Of a DNA stretch of 64,000 bases, positions 1 to 10,400 are shown piece by piece. The DNA lies in the NCBI GenBank assembly GCA_023091665.1, contig JALJCQ010000017.1, positions 1,240,001-1,304,000 of the forward strand, written 5' to 3'. How positions within the stretch are numbered: position 1 is the stretch's first letter; each line of letters starts with the position of its first letter. The notes below the pieces were generated by a model. That model had not been told where the DNA came from, searched no databases, and was given only the letters and a program-made list of their open reading frames with translations. Both the position numbers and the translations under genes were made by a program. This stretch comes from Pythium myriotylum (taxonomy: Eukaryota; Oomycota; Peronosporomycetes; Pythiales; Pythiaceae).

Positions 1-2106
1 AATCGGGGACTTACGCTGGGCACCGTGGGATAGTCGGAACTCTGTCTGAGTGTTGTGGTGGTTCAATGCTGTGAACTTGCGCGCTTTGTACCAAGAGTGG
101 TGATGCAATAGATTCTCCACCACGTGCAGGGACGCCGTTGGTTCGTGGGCAAGGATAGAGAACAAAGCGACCGGTGGTAGCACATAAACCCACACGTCAC
201 TGCTCGTCGCGATGCAGTAGTTGGAAAACGTCGGTTGCAGCAAACTAGCTTCCATCAAACCGACCATGTCGTGGAGTTGCAGAATTTCGAGCTCGACGTG
301 GCGAGTCTCAACGGTCGTGAGTGGCAAAGTCGCGAGATCGACGTCGCCGAGAGATTCTGCTGATTCTCGCATTTCCGTATCATCGTCCTCAGACACGTGA
401 ATACGAATGTGCTCAGGCGAGAACACACGAAGCTGACCCGACTTGACCAAGTAGATGACCACGTCCTGACCTGTCGTGAACAGATATTCGTTTCTCGGGA
501 CGTGGATGAGGCGGAGCTGTGTAGCCACATACTGTAAGCGCCTCAGCTGTATAGACTGGAGGATGAATGTATGGCGAAGAAACTCCACATCCTCATCGCG
601 GAAGCGGCACCCTGGCAAGGGTTCGGCAACAACTGGGGGCATAACTTTGCCCGGGGTTGCTTTGACCGAATCCATCATGCGTGACAGGTGGCCTCGCCGA
701 CGTGGGGCAAGCAGGGATTCCGCCGCTGCCACTGGTGCGGAAGGCTTTGATAGCGATGAGCCGTCTCGACTGTGTAGGATGATCTCGCGCATCTTCTGGA
801 GTGCATGAAATGGCACCGTTAGCGTGTGAAGGCACGCTTGGGTCGTCACTCCAATTTCATTCCGCTGGAGAGCACCGAGGGAGACCGCGGATATCGAGTG
901 CTGTGGGAAACGAAACGCGCACGCTTCTAACCCAAACGCGTCGCCGCTTGTAAGTACCTGGAGCTCGTATACAGTGTTAGCTGTTGCTTCGGTCGCCTCT
1001 TCATTTGTGAGGGTCGAAAGGCTGAGACGGCGGGTCACTTGCAATGTGTCGAAGTGGTCCAGATGGTCGAACAGATCCGTTTTCACATCTTGCGATCTAG
1101 TGGGTTGTTCCAGGCCAACACGACGTGGCGATTGAGTCGAGTTTCGGCCGATAGAGTTGTTTGACTTGATCTCATTTCGTGCTTGCACCAACGAGTCCAG
1201 GGGCTGAAACAGCAACTGACATTGCCCTGAGAGAATAAAGTACACTCCAGTGACGGGTGTTGCATCCTGAATCACGAAGGTGTCGCCTGGTGGAATTGAA
1301 AGAAGCCGTGCGTGCTCGAACAAAACACTCCAAGCCTGATCTTGAGCCTCGCGTCGCTGCCGTATCAACTGCCGTTGAAACTGCTGATCGTCTTCAACAG
1401 AAGTATGATTTTCTTTAGTTTCCTCTCCTTCACTTTCATCATCCTCGACATTTCCGTCCTTCGAGTTCTGTGATGGCTGTTCCAGAGTCGATATCGACAA
1501 GTTTGATGGACTCGCCGAGTTTGTGTCGTTTTTGGATCGAATCCTGCACGGACGTTCGTGCAACATTTGTAGCTGTTGCATCTTCTGAAGGAACTTGGGA
1601 AACCGGGAGGAGATCCATTCGCGGAAGTGATTTCGATTTGACGGGTCACGTCGTAACTCTAGGGCTAATTGACTGCTATTTGGGTCTTGAATCAGCCACG
1701 AGTAGCATGGTGTATCACTAAATGGATCGAATGCGATCGGCTCGGCTCGAGCGTGTCGATGTTCTCGTGGATACGCATGACCACGGTGATGTGGACTCAA
1801 AGTATTATTTGGACGGTGGACTGGAGTCGACCCGATCTGCGAGGCATGCTTGAAGGGAGAGCTGAAAATCGAGGAGTTGGTTGCAACAAACGAATCGCTT
1901 CGAGATAGTTCGCTGCTAAGGACGTATTCTTGTGACCCACCTCTTTGAGTCACATTTCTCACTGCGCATCCCGGCCTTCCACGTTCTTGAGATTGCGATC
2001 GAGCGACTTTGGGTGGTAGGAAAACCGGCGCGATAGTGTGCAACTTAAGAAGCGAGTGGGTGCTGACGTGGTCATCAGGGGCAGTGGAAGAAGAACCGCT
2101 CTCCAT
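1..2106 (-). CDS. Cyclic-nucleotide-binding domain protein (3' end off the left edge)
   Basis: The minus-strand frame is open from an ATG at 2106 to the left edge, giving 702 codons without a stop, so the C-terminus is missing. The first ~230 residues are low-complexity and rich in Ser, Arg and His. A cNMP-binding beta-roll begins near residue 265 (IPPGDTFVIQD, then VYFILSGQCQLLF, then GDAFGLEACAF). A second begins near residue 530 (RNEYLFTTGQDVVIYLVKSG, then DMVGLMEASLL). The phosphate-binding cassettes are degenerate (FGLEA and VGLMEA in place of FGEl-type motifs), so nucleotide binding is uncertain. No kinase or channel part is visible in the portion present. The family includes PKA regulatory-like and orphan CNBD proteins; which subgroup this is cannot be told. 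The nearest in-frame stop upstream is at 2167-2169, so 2106 is the first available ATG. Confidence 0.75.
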   Translation of the reverse strand, partial: MESGSSSTAPDDHVSTHSLLKLHTIAPVFLPPKVARSQSQERGRPGCAVRNVTQRGGSQEYVLSSELSRSDSFVATNSSIFSSPFKHASQIGSTPVHRPNNTLSPHHRGHAYPREHRHARAEPIAFDPFSDTPCYSWLIQDPNSSQLALELRRDPSNRNHFREWISSRFPKFLQKMQQLQMLHERPCRIRSKNDTNSASPSNLSISTLEQPSQNSKDGNVEDDESEGEETKENHTSVEDDQQFQRQLIRQRREAQDQAWSVLFEHARLLSIPPGDTFVIQDATPVTGVYFILSGQCQLLFQPLDSLVQARNEIKSNNSIGRNSTQSPRRVGLEQPTRSQDVKTDLFDHLDHFDTLQVTRRLSLSTLTNEEATEATANTVYELQVLTSGDAFGLEACAFRFPQHSISAVSLGALQRNEIGVTTQACLHTLTVPFHALQKMREIILHSRDGSSLSKPSAPVAAAESLLAPRRRGHLSRMMDSVKATPGKVMPPVVAEPLPGCRFRDEDVEFLRHTFILQSIQLRRLQYVATQLRLIHVPRNEYLFTTGQDVVIYLVKSGQLRVFSPEHIRIHVSEDDDTEMRESAESLGDVDLATLPLTTVETRHVELEILQLHDMVGLMEASLLQPTFSNYCIATSSDVWVYVLPPVALFSILAHEPTASLHVVENLLHHHSWYKARKFTALNHHNTQTEFRLSHGAQRKSPI

Positions 2107-2304
2107 TTCCAGCGGGTCGATATGATCTGTATTCTCGCGATGATGGGCGAGGTGTAGATCGAATCGTCAGATCCCAACGACTGATAGAGGCTTCGATGCA
2201 TTGAAAGAAATGCCATCTTTGTGCGATCAACATTGGCAAAGACTTCTATTCTCGGATCTTGGTGAAATCGAACACACGGAGGACACCACTGCTGGCACCC
2301 GTGC

Positions 2305-4401
2305 TTATCTACGTCGCTTCTTGCTGCTGCTGCTTTTACTTTTGCTCTTACTCTTGCTGCTTGCAGTCTGCTGCTGGGAGCTTGACGTAGCTGACGCGTC
2401 ACTGGTACTCGAAGACTTCTTCTTCTTTTTGGAAGAATTGGACGATGGCTTCTTTATCGCTGACTTCAGAGGCTCAAACACACTTTGTCCAAGCCCAAAA
2501 TGACGCTCGATGTGGAAGTCGTGGTGGAAATGCCGCTTCATATGCTGCGTAATAGGAATTGACGGAATGTGGCGTAGCTCGCTTTCCACTGGAGGCAAGA
2601 TTTTCTCCCAGTCGTCATCGTCATCAGCGAAGGCGAAAACTTCAAGTATTCTGGGTTCTGCGCTGGCACTCTTTTCGCCGCTATCTTCGCCCTGCTGTCT
2701 ACCCTCCTGTTCATCAACTTCTCGCTCAAGTGCTTCCATATCTAACTCATTGTCCGTGACAAGACGGAAGCCTGCAGGGTACATTGTGCCTGGCCATTCC
2801 GTCTTGAACTCCTCTTCCAGCACGTGGATTGATCCTGCGCATGACACGACGACAATCGCATCGCGTCGAATGTCCCAACAAATTGAGTTTACGCCATCCT
2901 TCACGCCGAGGTTATGCTGCACGCGACCAGTGGCTCGATGCCAGGTGTAGAGGCCACTCTCTCCAACATGACGGTGACGCACAATTGGCATCCCGACAAC
3001 ATATCCTCCATCACTACTAAAGCAACACAGCGCCCACGGGGCTCGAACTGCTCCGGTCGCATATAGGCGCGACTCGTGAAGGCTAGGTCTCCCATCAGTG
3101 GCCTCTTCAGTATTCCTTTGAATCGCGTATTCATGGATGCCTTTGGAACTCGTAAACACGAGCGCCGTCTCGTGCAGGTTCACCGTGAGATCGACAAACT
3201 GAACGAGAATGGAGAGAAGCTTGATATCGACGCACTCGAGAGTATCGCTGTCAAGGATTGCTACCGTCGATTTCGAGGTCGCGCAGTAAATGAATCGACC
3301 TGAGACGCCGTACCGGCAGCACACTACGAGTGACGGATGGCGGCTGTTGGGAGGAGGAGTCACAGTGAGCGTATCATTGGTGATGGGAACAGCGATCTCG
3401 GTCATCTCTCGCGTGCGGAAGTTCAGAAGCACGGGCAGCGCGTTGTAGGAGCAGACAATGACGACATTTGGATCAGTCGGGTGGGCGCTCAGCGCGTTCA
3501 CGGCGCCGTCAAAGCTGAAGGTCGCGAGAAGCCATGCCGACTCGGCGTCCCAGACACACAGTCGTCCTCGTCGGGTGCTCTTTTCCTCGCACCCCGCAAA
3601 CAGGAAGCGCGAGTCGCACGACCACGCGATGCTGAGCACGTGCTTGAGAGAGCTCTTGGCGATGCGAAGCTCTTCGAGAGAGAGCGCTTGGGACTCGGAG
3701 AGCTTGCGGGGGGCCATCGTCTCGACGGCCGCTGCCTCGGCCATGGCCACGTCGTCGTCGACGTCGCCTTGGTCGTCGCCGTTGTTGTCGTCCACCGACA
3801 CGTTGTCCTCGACGGAGCCGGTCTCGTCGGCATCGATGCTGCCTCCGTTCTCCTCTTCTTCCTCGTCCGCCTCGACCGAGACGTCGTCGTTGCCGTCCAC
3901 GGATCCTTCTTCGTTCGTCGCCGAGTCGCCGTCGGCCGAGCCGTCCTGGTCGTCGGCCGTCGAGTCGTCGCCCTCGGGCGCGAGCCTGGCGCGCTTGGCG
4001 AGGGGCTCGTCGCTCGCCGGCTCGGCCTCGGTGGGCAGCACGATGAGCGTCGGGTCGAGCTCCTTGGTGATCACGCGGATGGTCGTGTTGTCCCAGATGC
4101 TGATGCGGCCGTCCTTCTCGCCGATGGCCAGCAGCGTCTGACGGCGGTTCGCCGCGATGCACACGGCCTGCTGCGAGTCCTCCAGACAGCGCCAGGGCGC
4201 CGACGCCGACGCCAGCAGCTTCTGCTGCTCGATGAGCTCGTCCTCGTCCGGTTCGTCGTCCTCGGCGCGCGCCTCGCCGGCGTCCGCCGCCGCCGCCGCC
4301 GCTTCGGCCAGCCGCGCGCGCAGAATCTGCTGCAGCCGCGCGCGCTTCTCGCGCTTCGCCGTCTCTTCGCCCTGCACGAGCCGACGCAGCGCGCGGTTCA
4401 T
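2305..4401 (-). CDS. RbBP5/Swd1-like WD40 subunit of the COMPASS (H3K4 methyltransferase) complex
   Basis: 698 residues. The frame extends further upstream but has no ATG there; the first is at 4401 (MNRALRRL). After a charged N-terminal helix, the first blade contains TLLAIGEKDGRISIWD, close to the RbBP5 first blade. Further WD repeats follow (RRGRLCVWDAE, FSSDGGYVVG, SGLYTWHRATG, GVNSICWDIRRDAIVV). The segment after the propeller (ELDMEALEREVDEQEG, then DDDDDWEKILPPVE) corresponds to the acidic RbBP5 hinge that contacts Ash2L and MLL. The C-terminus is a Ser/Lys nuclear tail ending KKRRR. An acidic stretch of about 110 residues is inserted after the first blade, which is unusual. Known role of the family: core subunit of Set1/MLL complexes in the nucleus. 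Assignment rests on motif order, not on an alignment score; a generic WD40 protein is the alternative. Confidence 0.68.
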   Translation of the reverse strand: MNRALRRLVQGEETAKREKRARLQQILRARLAEAAAAAADAGEARAEDDEPDEDELIEQQKLLASASAPWRCLEDSQQAVCIAANRRQTLLAIGEKDGRISIWDNTTIRVITKELDPTLIVLPTEAEPASDEPLAKRARLAPEGDDSTADDQDGSADGDSATNEEGSVDGNDDVSVEADEEEEENGGSIDADETGSVEDNVSVDDNNGDDQGDVDDDVAMAEAAAVETMAPRKLSESQALSLEELRIAKSSLKHVLSIAWSCDSRFLFAGCEEKSTRRGRLCVWDAESAWLLATFSFDGAVNALSAHPTDPNVVIVCSYNALPVLLNFRTREMTEIAVPITNDTLTVTPPPNSRHPSLVVCCRYGVSGRFIYCATSKSTVAILDSDTLECVDIKLLSILVQFVDLTVNLHETALVFTSSKGIHEYAIQRNTEEATDGRPSLHESRLYATGAVRAPWALCCFSSDGGYVVGMPIVRHRHVGESGLYTWHRATGRVQHNLGVKDGVNSICWDIRRDAIVVVSCAGSIHVLEEEFKTEWPGTMYPAGFRLVTDNELDMEALEREVDEQEGRQQGEDSGEKSASAEPRILEVFAFADDDDDWEKILPPVESELRHIPSIPITQHMKRHFHHDFHIERHFGLGQSVFEPLKSAIKKPSSNSSKKKKKSSSTSDASATSSSQQQTASSKSKSKSKSSSSKKRRR

Positions 4402-4986
4402 GGCCGCCAGTCGGTTTCTTGCTCTTTTGGGCTCGGATGGATTATAAAATGATACAGGTCGAACATCGCGTCGATTCGAGATCGGAGGTCGACACCATGA
4501 CACTAAAATCAGTATGTTTGGATGTCAATCCGGAAGTCCAAACCTACTGATATAAGATGCGTTTTTGTTTTTCCTGTTCTTGAACCTCGGGCGCCGTGTC
4601 TGATTCGGCGCCGCGTTTTGTTCTCGCCGCCGCGTTTTTGTTCTCGCTGCCGCTTTCCGTTTCGTGGCCGCCGCGCCGTCCACGTCACCCGACGCCAACA
4701 AAAAAACCAAACCAAAAACCCCACGAAACGAAGAAAAAAAAACCATTTTGTGTTTCGTGGGCTCGGAGCCACTTGCAGTGGCGTCCCACTCTCGATGAAC
4801 AGGTGGCGCTCATTGGTGCAAAGACCGCTCCGACGGCGTCTTTTGGCCCAATCCGAGCCTTCTCTCCGCCGCTCGTGTTCCACCCATCTCCAGCTTCCGA
4901 GGAGCTCACTTTGCAGACGAACTGCCTGGCTCGTTAGAGCGCAACCCGCCGCCTTCGGCTCAAGCTTCCCGCCCCCGCCGCCCGCC
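4402..4986. promoter_or_regulatory. Shared upstream region of two divergent genes
   Basis: 585 bases between the divergent RbBP5-like and prolyl oligopeptidase starts. It contains A-rich tracts near 4697-4745 and the initiator-like site at 4808. A long plus-strand frame runs through it in phase with the oligopeptidase, with ATGs at 4522 and 4795, but I treat it mainly as untranslated. No other gene is seen. Confidence 0.5.
4808..4823 (+). promoter_or_regulatory. Initiator-like element upstream of prolyl oligopeptidase
   Basis: GCTCATTGG matches the core of the oomycete initiator (consensus GCTCATTY..., transcription starting at the A of TCATT). If used, the transcript would begin near 4812 and the ATG at 4795 would be excluded, leaving 4987 as the start codon. 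The downstream half of the consensus is not well matched. Confidence 0.35.
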
Positions 4987-7197
4987 ATGACCCGCATCGA
5001 GTACCCGCCCGTGGCGCGCTCGGACGTCGCCGAGGAGCTCCACGGCGTGCGCGTCGCCGACCCGTACCGCTGGCTCGAGAACCCGGACTCGGCCGAGACC
5101 AAGGCGTTCGTCGAGGCGCAGAACAAGACGACGCAGCAAGTGTTCGAGCGCGTGCCGTTCGTCGAGGAGACCAAGCACCGCATCACCGACCTCTTCAACT
5201 ACGAAAAGTACTCGTGCCCCGTCAAGCACGGCGGCAAGTACGTCTTCGCCAAGAACAACGGGCTCCAGAACCAGAGCGTGCTCTACATCCAGGACACGCT
5301 CACGAGCGAGCCGCGCGTGCTGCTCGACCCCAACACGCTCTCGACCGACGGCACGGCCGCGCTCGGCGCCACGGCCTTCTCCAAGGCCAAGCAAGGAGAC
5401 GGCAAGCTCTTCTTCGCGCATGGCATCGCGCGCGGCGGCTCGGACTGGCAGACCATCAAGGTGCTCGCGGTCCACGACGACAGCAAGGTGCTCGAGGACA
5501 CGGTCGAGTGGGTCAAGTTCAGCAACATCGCGTGGACCCACGACGACAAGGGCTTCTTCTACTCGCGCTACCCGCCGCCCGAGCAGCTCGCGGCTGGTGA
5601 CGACGACGCGGAGAACAGCAAGCGCGGCACTGAGACCGACGCCAACCTGAACCACCAGATCTGGTACCACGCGATCAACACGCCGCAGAGCCAGGACAAG
5701 CTCGTCTACGCGTACCCGCAGAACGCCACCTACTCGCTCACGGCCGAGGTCTCGGACGACGGCAAGACGCTCATCATCTACCTCAACGACGGCTGCAAGA
5801 ACGCCAACATGATCCACCTCGCCGACCTCACGACCTTTGGCGAGTTCCTCGCGGCGCCCTCGGGAGACTTCATCACGGTCAAGAAGCTCGTGGACAACAT
5901 GGACGCGGCGTACAACTACATCCTCAACAAGGACGACGTCTTCTACTTCTCGACCAACTTGGACGCGCCGCGCGAGCGCTTCATCCGCGCCGACCTCTCG
6001 AGCGCCGAGTGGCCGCCAGCCTGGGAAGAAGTGATCCCAGAGCAGAAGGACTCGATTGTGCTCGAGGGCATCTACCCGGTCAAGGGCGACCTCGTGATCC
6101 TCAAGCTGCTCAAGGACGTGTGCCACGTTCTCCACGTCTACAACCTCGACGGCGTCTTCCAGTACGAGATCGCGTTGCCGACCGTCGGCACGGTGGGTAT
6201 CGCCAGCAAGCGCACTGAGTCCGAGTTCTTCTACCACTTCATCTCGTTCCTCTACCCAGGCTCGATCTTCCGCGTCGACCTCGCCGATGGCAACGCCACG
6301 CCGCAGCTCTTCCGTGAGACCAAGGTCAAGGGCTTCGACGCCAGCCTTTACGAGGCCAAGCAAGTCTTCTACCCGTCCAAGGACGGCACCAAGATCCCCA
6401 TGTTCCTCGTTAAGGCCAAGAGCGCCCCGTTGAACGGCCAACTGCCGACGTACCTCTACGGCTACGGCGGTTTCAACATCTCGCTCACGCCTTCGTTCAG
6501 CGTCGCGCGCCTCGTGTTCGTGCAGCACTTTGGCGGCCTCTTGGCTCTGCCAAACCTGCGCGGCGGCGGCGAGTACGGCGAGCAGTGGCACCAGGATGGC
6601 ATGCTCTTCAAGAAGCAGAACGTCTTCGACGACTTCCAGTACGCGGCCGAGTACCTGATCAAGGAGGGTTACACGAACCCGTCCAAGATCGCCATCCACG
6701 GTGGCTCGAACGGCGGTTTGCTCGTCGCGGCCTGCGCCAACCAGCGCCCGGATCTCTTCCGTGTCGCCGTCGGTGCCGTCGGCGTGATGGACATGCTCCG
6801 ATTCCACAAGTTCACGATCGGCCACGCATGGCGTACGGACTACGGCGACCCGGACGTCGCTGAGGACTTCCACTACTTGCTCAAGTACTCGCCTGTGCAC
6901 AACGTGCCGGACGCCGACAGTGATAAGATCAAGAACCTTCAGAACGGTGGTTTCCCGGCTGTGCTTCTGACGACGGGCGACCACGACGATCGCGTCGTGC
7001 CACTCCACTCGTTCAAGCTGATCGCGGAGCTGCAGCACAAGCTTGGACGATCCCCTCACCAGACGAACCCGCTCGTGATCCGCATCGACACCAAGTCGGG
7101 CCACGGAGCTGGCAAGCCAACGGCTAAGACCATCGAGGAGAACGCCGAGGTCTACGCGTTCATCGCCTGGAACCTCGGCACCCCGTTCACGCCCTAG
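4987..7197 (+). CDS. Prolyl oligopeptidase (S9A serine peptidase)
   Basis: 736 residues from the ATG at 4987, close to the ~710 typical of the family. It cleaves short peptides after proline, normally in the cytosol. The N-terminal part has the family signature HGVRVADPYRWLENPDS, followed by the beta-propeller. The C-terminal alpha/beta-hydrolase domain carries the nucleophile in IHGGSNGGLLV (Ser574), the Asp in GDHDDRVVPLHS (about 667-668) and the His in SGHGAG (His706). The frame is open upstream to ATGs at 4522 and 4795. The 4795 start would add a 64-residue Arg/Ser-rich, almost acid-free extension resembling a mitochondrial presequence, so a dual-localised form is possible. I chose 4987 because family homology starts there and an initiator-like site lies at 4808. 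It is convergent with the NRPS gene 230 bases away. Confidence 0.95.
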   Translation: MTRIEYPPVARSDVAEELHGVRVADPYRWLENPDSAETKAFVEAQNKTTQQVFERVPFVEETKHRITDLFNYEKYSCPVKHGGKYVFAKNNGLQNQSVLYIQDTLTSEPRVLLDPNTLSTDGTAALGATAFSKAKQGDGKLFFAHGIARGGSDWQTIKVLAVHDDSKVLEDTVEWVKFSNIAWTHDDKGFFYSRYPPPEQLAAGDDDAENSKRGTETDANLNHQIWYHAINTPQSQDKLVYAYPQNATYSLTAEVSDDGKTLIIYLNDGCKNANMIHLADLTTFGEFLAAPSGDFITVKKLVDNMDAAYNYILNKDDVFYFSTNLDAPRERFIRADLSSAEWPPAWEEVIPEQKDSIVLEGIYPVKGDLVILKLLKDVCHVLHVYNLDGVFQYEIALPTVGTVGIASKRTESEFFYHFISFLYPGSIFRVDLADGNATPQLFRETKVKGFDASLYEAKQVFYPSKDGTKIPMFLVKAKSAPLNGQLPTYLYGYGGFNISLTPSFSVARLVFVQHFGGLLALPNLRGGGEYGEQWHQDGMLFKKQNVFDDFQYAAEYLIKEGYTNPSKIAIHGGSNGGLLVAACANQRPDLFRVAVGAVGVMDMLRFHKFTIGHAWRTDYGDPDVAEDFHYLLKYSPVHNVPDADSDKIKNLQNGGFPAVLLTTGDHDDRVVPLHSFKLIAELQHKLGRSPHQTNPLVIRIDTKSGHGAGKPTAKTIEENAEVYAFIAWNLGTPFTP

Positions 7198-7427
7198 ACT
7201 CCTTCGAGTGTGTATAGATGGAGTGGTCGTACGGAACTCAGATCCTTTCTGTGAACGAGAACAGAGGACGCCACCATCGAAGTGGTAGATATCATCCAAA
7301 TTATCAATCAAATCGTACCGTTCAGCTCTTTGCATCGTCCCAAAAGCCTCCCACCTCAACTTTTTGAAGGTGCGTTTTACTTCTGTTGCAGTTGTTGGTG
7401 GAGGGGATACTTGGATTTTATTCGTCA

Positions 7428-10400
7428 TCAAGTGGATAAGCCTAACTGTGCAGCAGCAACAACGGCTCGTGCGACGCTCTCAACGTGAGGAGCACGCAAC
7501 ATTGTGAGGTGCTGTCCTTCGACGGGAATAACCTCCATGTCGACACCCAAAGAGCGATAAGCGACGGCGTCCACGTCCCAATGTGAGGTCTTAAAGAGAT
7601 TGGCCTCGATGGGTTCTTCAGACTTGCGCAGACTCGCACATGGCCGGTACAAGCTGTCTAAATGGCAATGGCTCGCGTAGTTGGTTACGAGTTGATCGAA
7701 CAGATCGCGCTCGGGGTCTCGAGCATCCAGCGGTTGCTGAGTCCCAGGCTTGTACCCCAAAGCACGTGCCACGTACTCGGTGACATTATCTTCTGCATCC
7801 TCCGGTTCCTCTGGGCTTGCGTCTTTTGACTGAGCTCGATCACGGCGATCTTGGTAGTGGAAAGGAACACCGTCGAGCAGTGTCAGCGGTCGGAATATGG
7901 CTCCTTCCTGACGACCGAGAACTGCGACTGCGTGAGCAATGCGACAGCCAAACGAGAACCCGCCGATGCGGTAGGGGCCAACCCGTTGAACTGCCTTGAT
8001 TTCTTCCCAGTACGCCGCCGCAAGCTCCTCCACGCTTCCAACTTTACCCCCATGCGTGGCCTGGAGACCATATACAGGAAACGGCAATCTTCGAGCGAGT
8101 TCCATCATCTTCCACACAGTTCCGTCGGCGCAGTGGATAAGGAAGAGAGGTGAAGTATCGGAAGGTGAACTACTGTCGGTCCATGGCTTCCAGTTGAGCG
8201 GAATCATCGTGTTCTTCTGCTGTGAACAAACCTCTGCTGCCAGCGTGGAGACGCATGCAGACGCCATCTCCAACAAATTCCTACATTTGAAAAACGATTT
8301 AAGCTTGAGTGCAATGCCATGCGGCTTGACGAGCGAGATCACGCGGATCGCTGACAGTGAGTTGCCGCCCAACTCAAAGAACGAGCCACGCATGAGAGCT
8401 GGGTCGTCGTTCACTTTCAGAACTTCACGCCACGCTTGTTTGAGGATGTCCACGACAAAACTAGGTCGTTTACTGCTGTCCACATCATGCATATCACCAT
8501 GCTGCTGGTCGGTCGGTGTTTCGTCGGCGGGAGCTTCCACCTGAGCTAGCGCTCGGAGGTCTAGCTTACCGTTCGGGGTTCGTGGCCATGCATCGACAAT
8601 AATAATCTCGTGTGGAATCATATGGACTGGTAGGCGACAGCCTAACTGCTCGCGAAGCTTTGTGGCCTCGATCTTCGCAGAAGAGAACGCACTGGCGAGG
8701 ATTGCGTACGCCACTAACCGTTGGTCTACCACCAACACTTCCGCATCTTTGACCTGAGCACACTGGAGAAGCACGTTACGGACTTCCTGTAGCTCGATTC
8801 GCATGCCACGTAGCTTGACTTGTGAATCTGCCCTGCCCAAGAACAGCAATTCACCGCAAGGAAGCCACTTGACCAAGTCGCCAGTCTTGTACCAGCGAAG
8901 TTCTTCTTTAATCTCTACAATCTCGCCGCTAGTGTGAAGCCACGCAAGTTCTTCGTGGTGAAAGCTGTTCTCGGTCAAATCAGCACGGCCCCAGTATCCC
9001 TGTGCAACGCCCCGCCCACCGACATAGAGCTCACCGGGCACATTGACTGGGACGAGCCGCTTGTACTTATCCAATACGACCAGGTAATGGTCATCGACAC
9101 CACGTCCAATTGGAATGCTCTGCAAGTTCTTAATCTCAGGTCGTATGCGAGCAAGTTCGCATGGGAATCGGAAGAAAGTCGAGGTCACCGATGCCTCAGT
9201 CGGCCCGTACTCGTTGACAAGACATGTTGGCGACACCAGTTCCTTCGACACCTCACAGAGTCGAGTGTGCTTCTTATAAAACTTGGATGCTAGTGCCGTT
9301 GGGAAAACCTCCCCAGCTAGCACCACGTGTTTGACGTGCTGTGGAAACTCGCCCATGAAGTCGATAAGCATGGCGAAGTATGACGGGACGAATACGCATA
9401 GTGTGACATGATGCTGCGTTATCAGTCCTGAGATGTAGTTGAGATCATGTAGGCCGTTCTTTTTTGTGATCAACGCACTAGCACCGGCGATAAGCGGAGA
9501 AAAAAGCTGCGTCAGTGAGCCGTCCAAGGTCGATGAAGTTGACTGTAGGAATATATCCTCCGGAACGACATCGTACTCTCGCACGGTCCACTTCAGCGTC
9601 GTCAAAAGATTAGCATGGGAAACCATAACGCCTTTAGGTTTTCCAGTTGAGCCTGAGGTGAAGAGGATGTATGCGGTGGTATGGGTTGGGCTCATATCGT
9701 CATGTCGAAGAATGTGATTTGCATCCAGATCATATGTGTCCTCGCACACGAGGATGCGAATAAAGTCATGCCGACTCGATCGTGATAGAAGATCCTTTAG
9801 CTTGCTCACAAGGTGACGTTGTGTGATCACCACCTCTGCCTGGCTGTTTTCGAGCATGTACTGAATCCGATCTATCGGGAACTCAGGATCGAGAGGAATG
9901 AAAATAGCGCGAACTTGTAACACACCAAAGATTGAAGCGATGCTGTCAAGTCCACGGTCAAGAAACAGGCCCACGCGGAAGCCGTGAAGTTGCTGATTCG
10001 TGGCCCCATGTGTATGTAGCGCTGCTGCAACCTGAGAACTACGGTGCCAGAGGTGTTTGTATGTCCATGTTTCGCCTTCAAAACGAAGAGCAACGTTGTC
10101 GGGGGTTCGTTGAACTTGCTTCAGCAGACATTCGTCAAGAAATCCCGGCGTTTTCTCAGTCGTCAATGGTACAGCTGGAGAACCCCAGCCTCTGAGCATT
10201 TGGAGCCGTTCAGCTGCTGGTATCATCTGAATGTCGCTCAACGGGACTCCCTTGGGTTGTTGTGTGACTTGTGAGACTAGCTCAAGGAAGTACTGCCCAA
10301 ACCGCTCTATAGTAGATCGGTCGAAGGCGTCGACAGGATACTCGAAAGTGCCTTCCAGTACTTTCTGACCAGCCGCGTTCTGCCCATACCGCATGCTCAG

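Noticed and set aside
3337..4452. 371-codon plus-strand frame opposite the RbBP5-like gene
   Set aside because: It is antisense to an acidic low-complexity region, which yields Val/Arg/His repeats without motifs.
4960..7431. 823-codon minus-strand frame antisense to prolyl oligopeptidase
   Set aside because: It is a mirror frame caused by GC-rich third positions of the real gene; its Val/Asp/Glu/Arg-heavy product matches no family and it overlaps all catalytic motifs on the plus strand.
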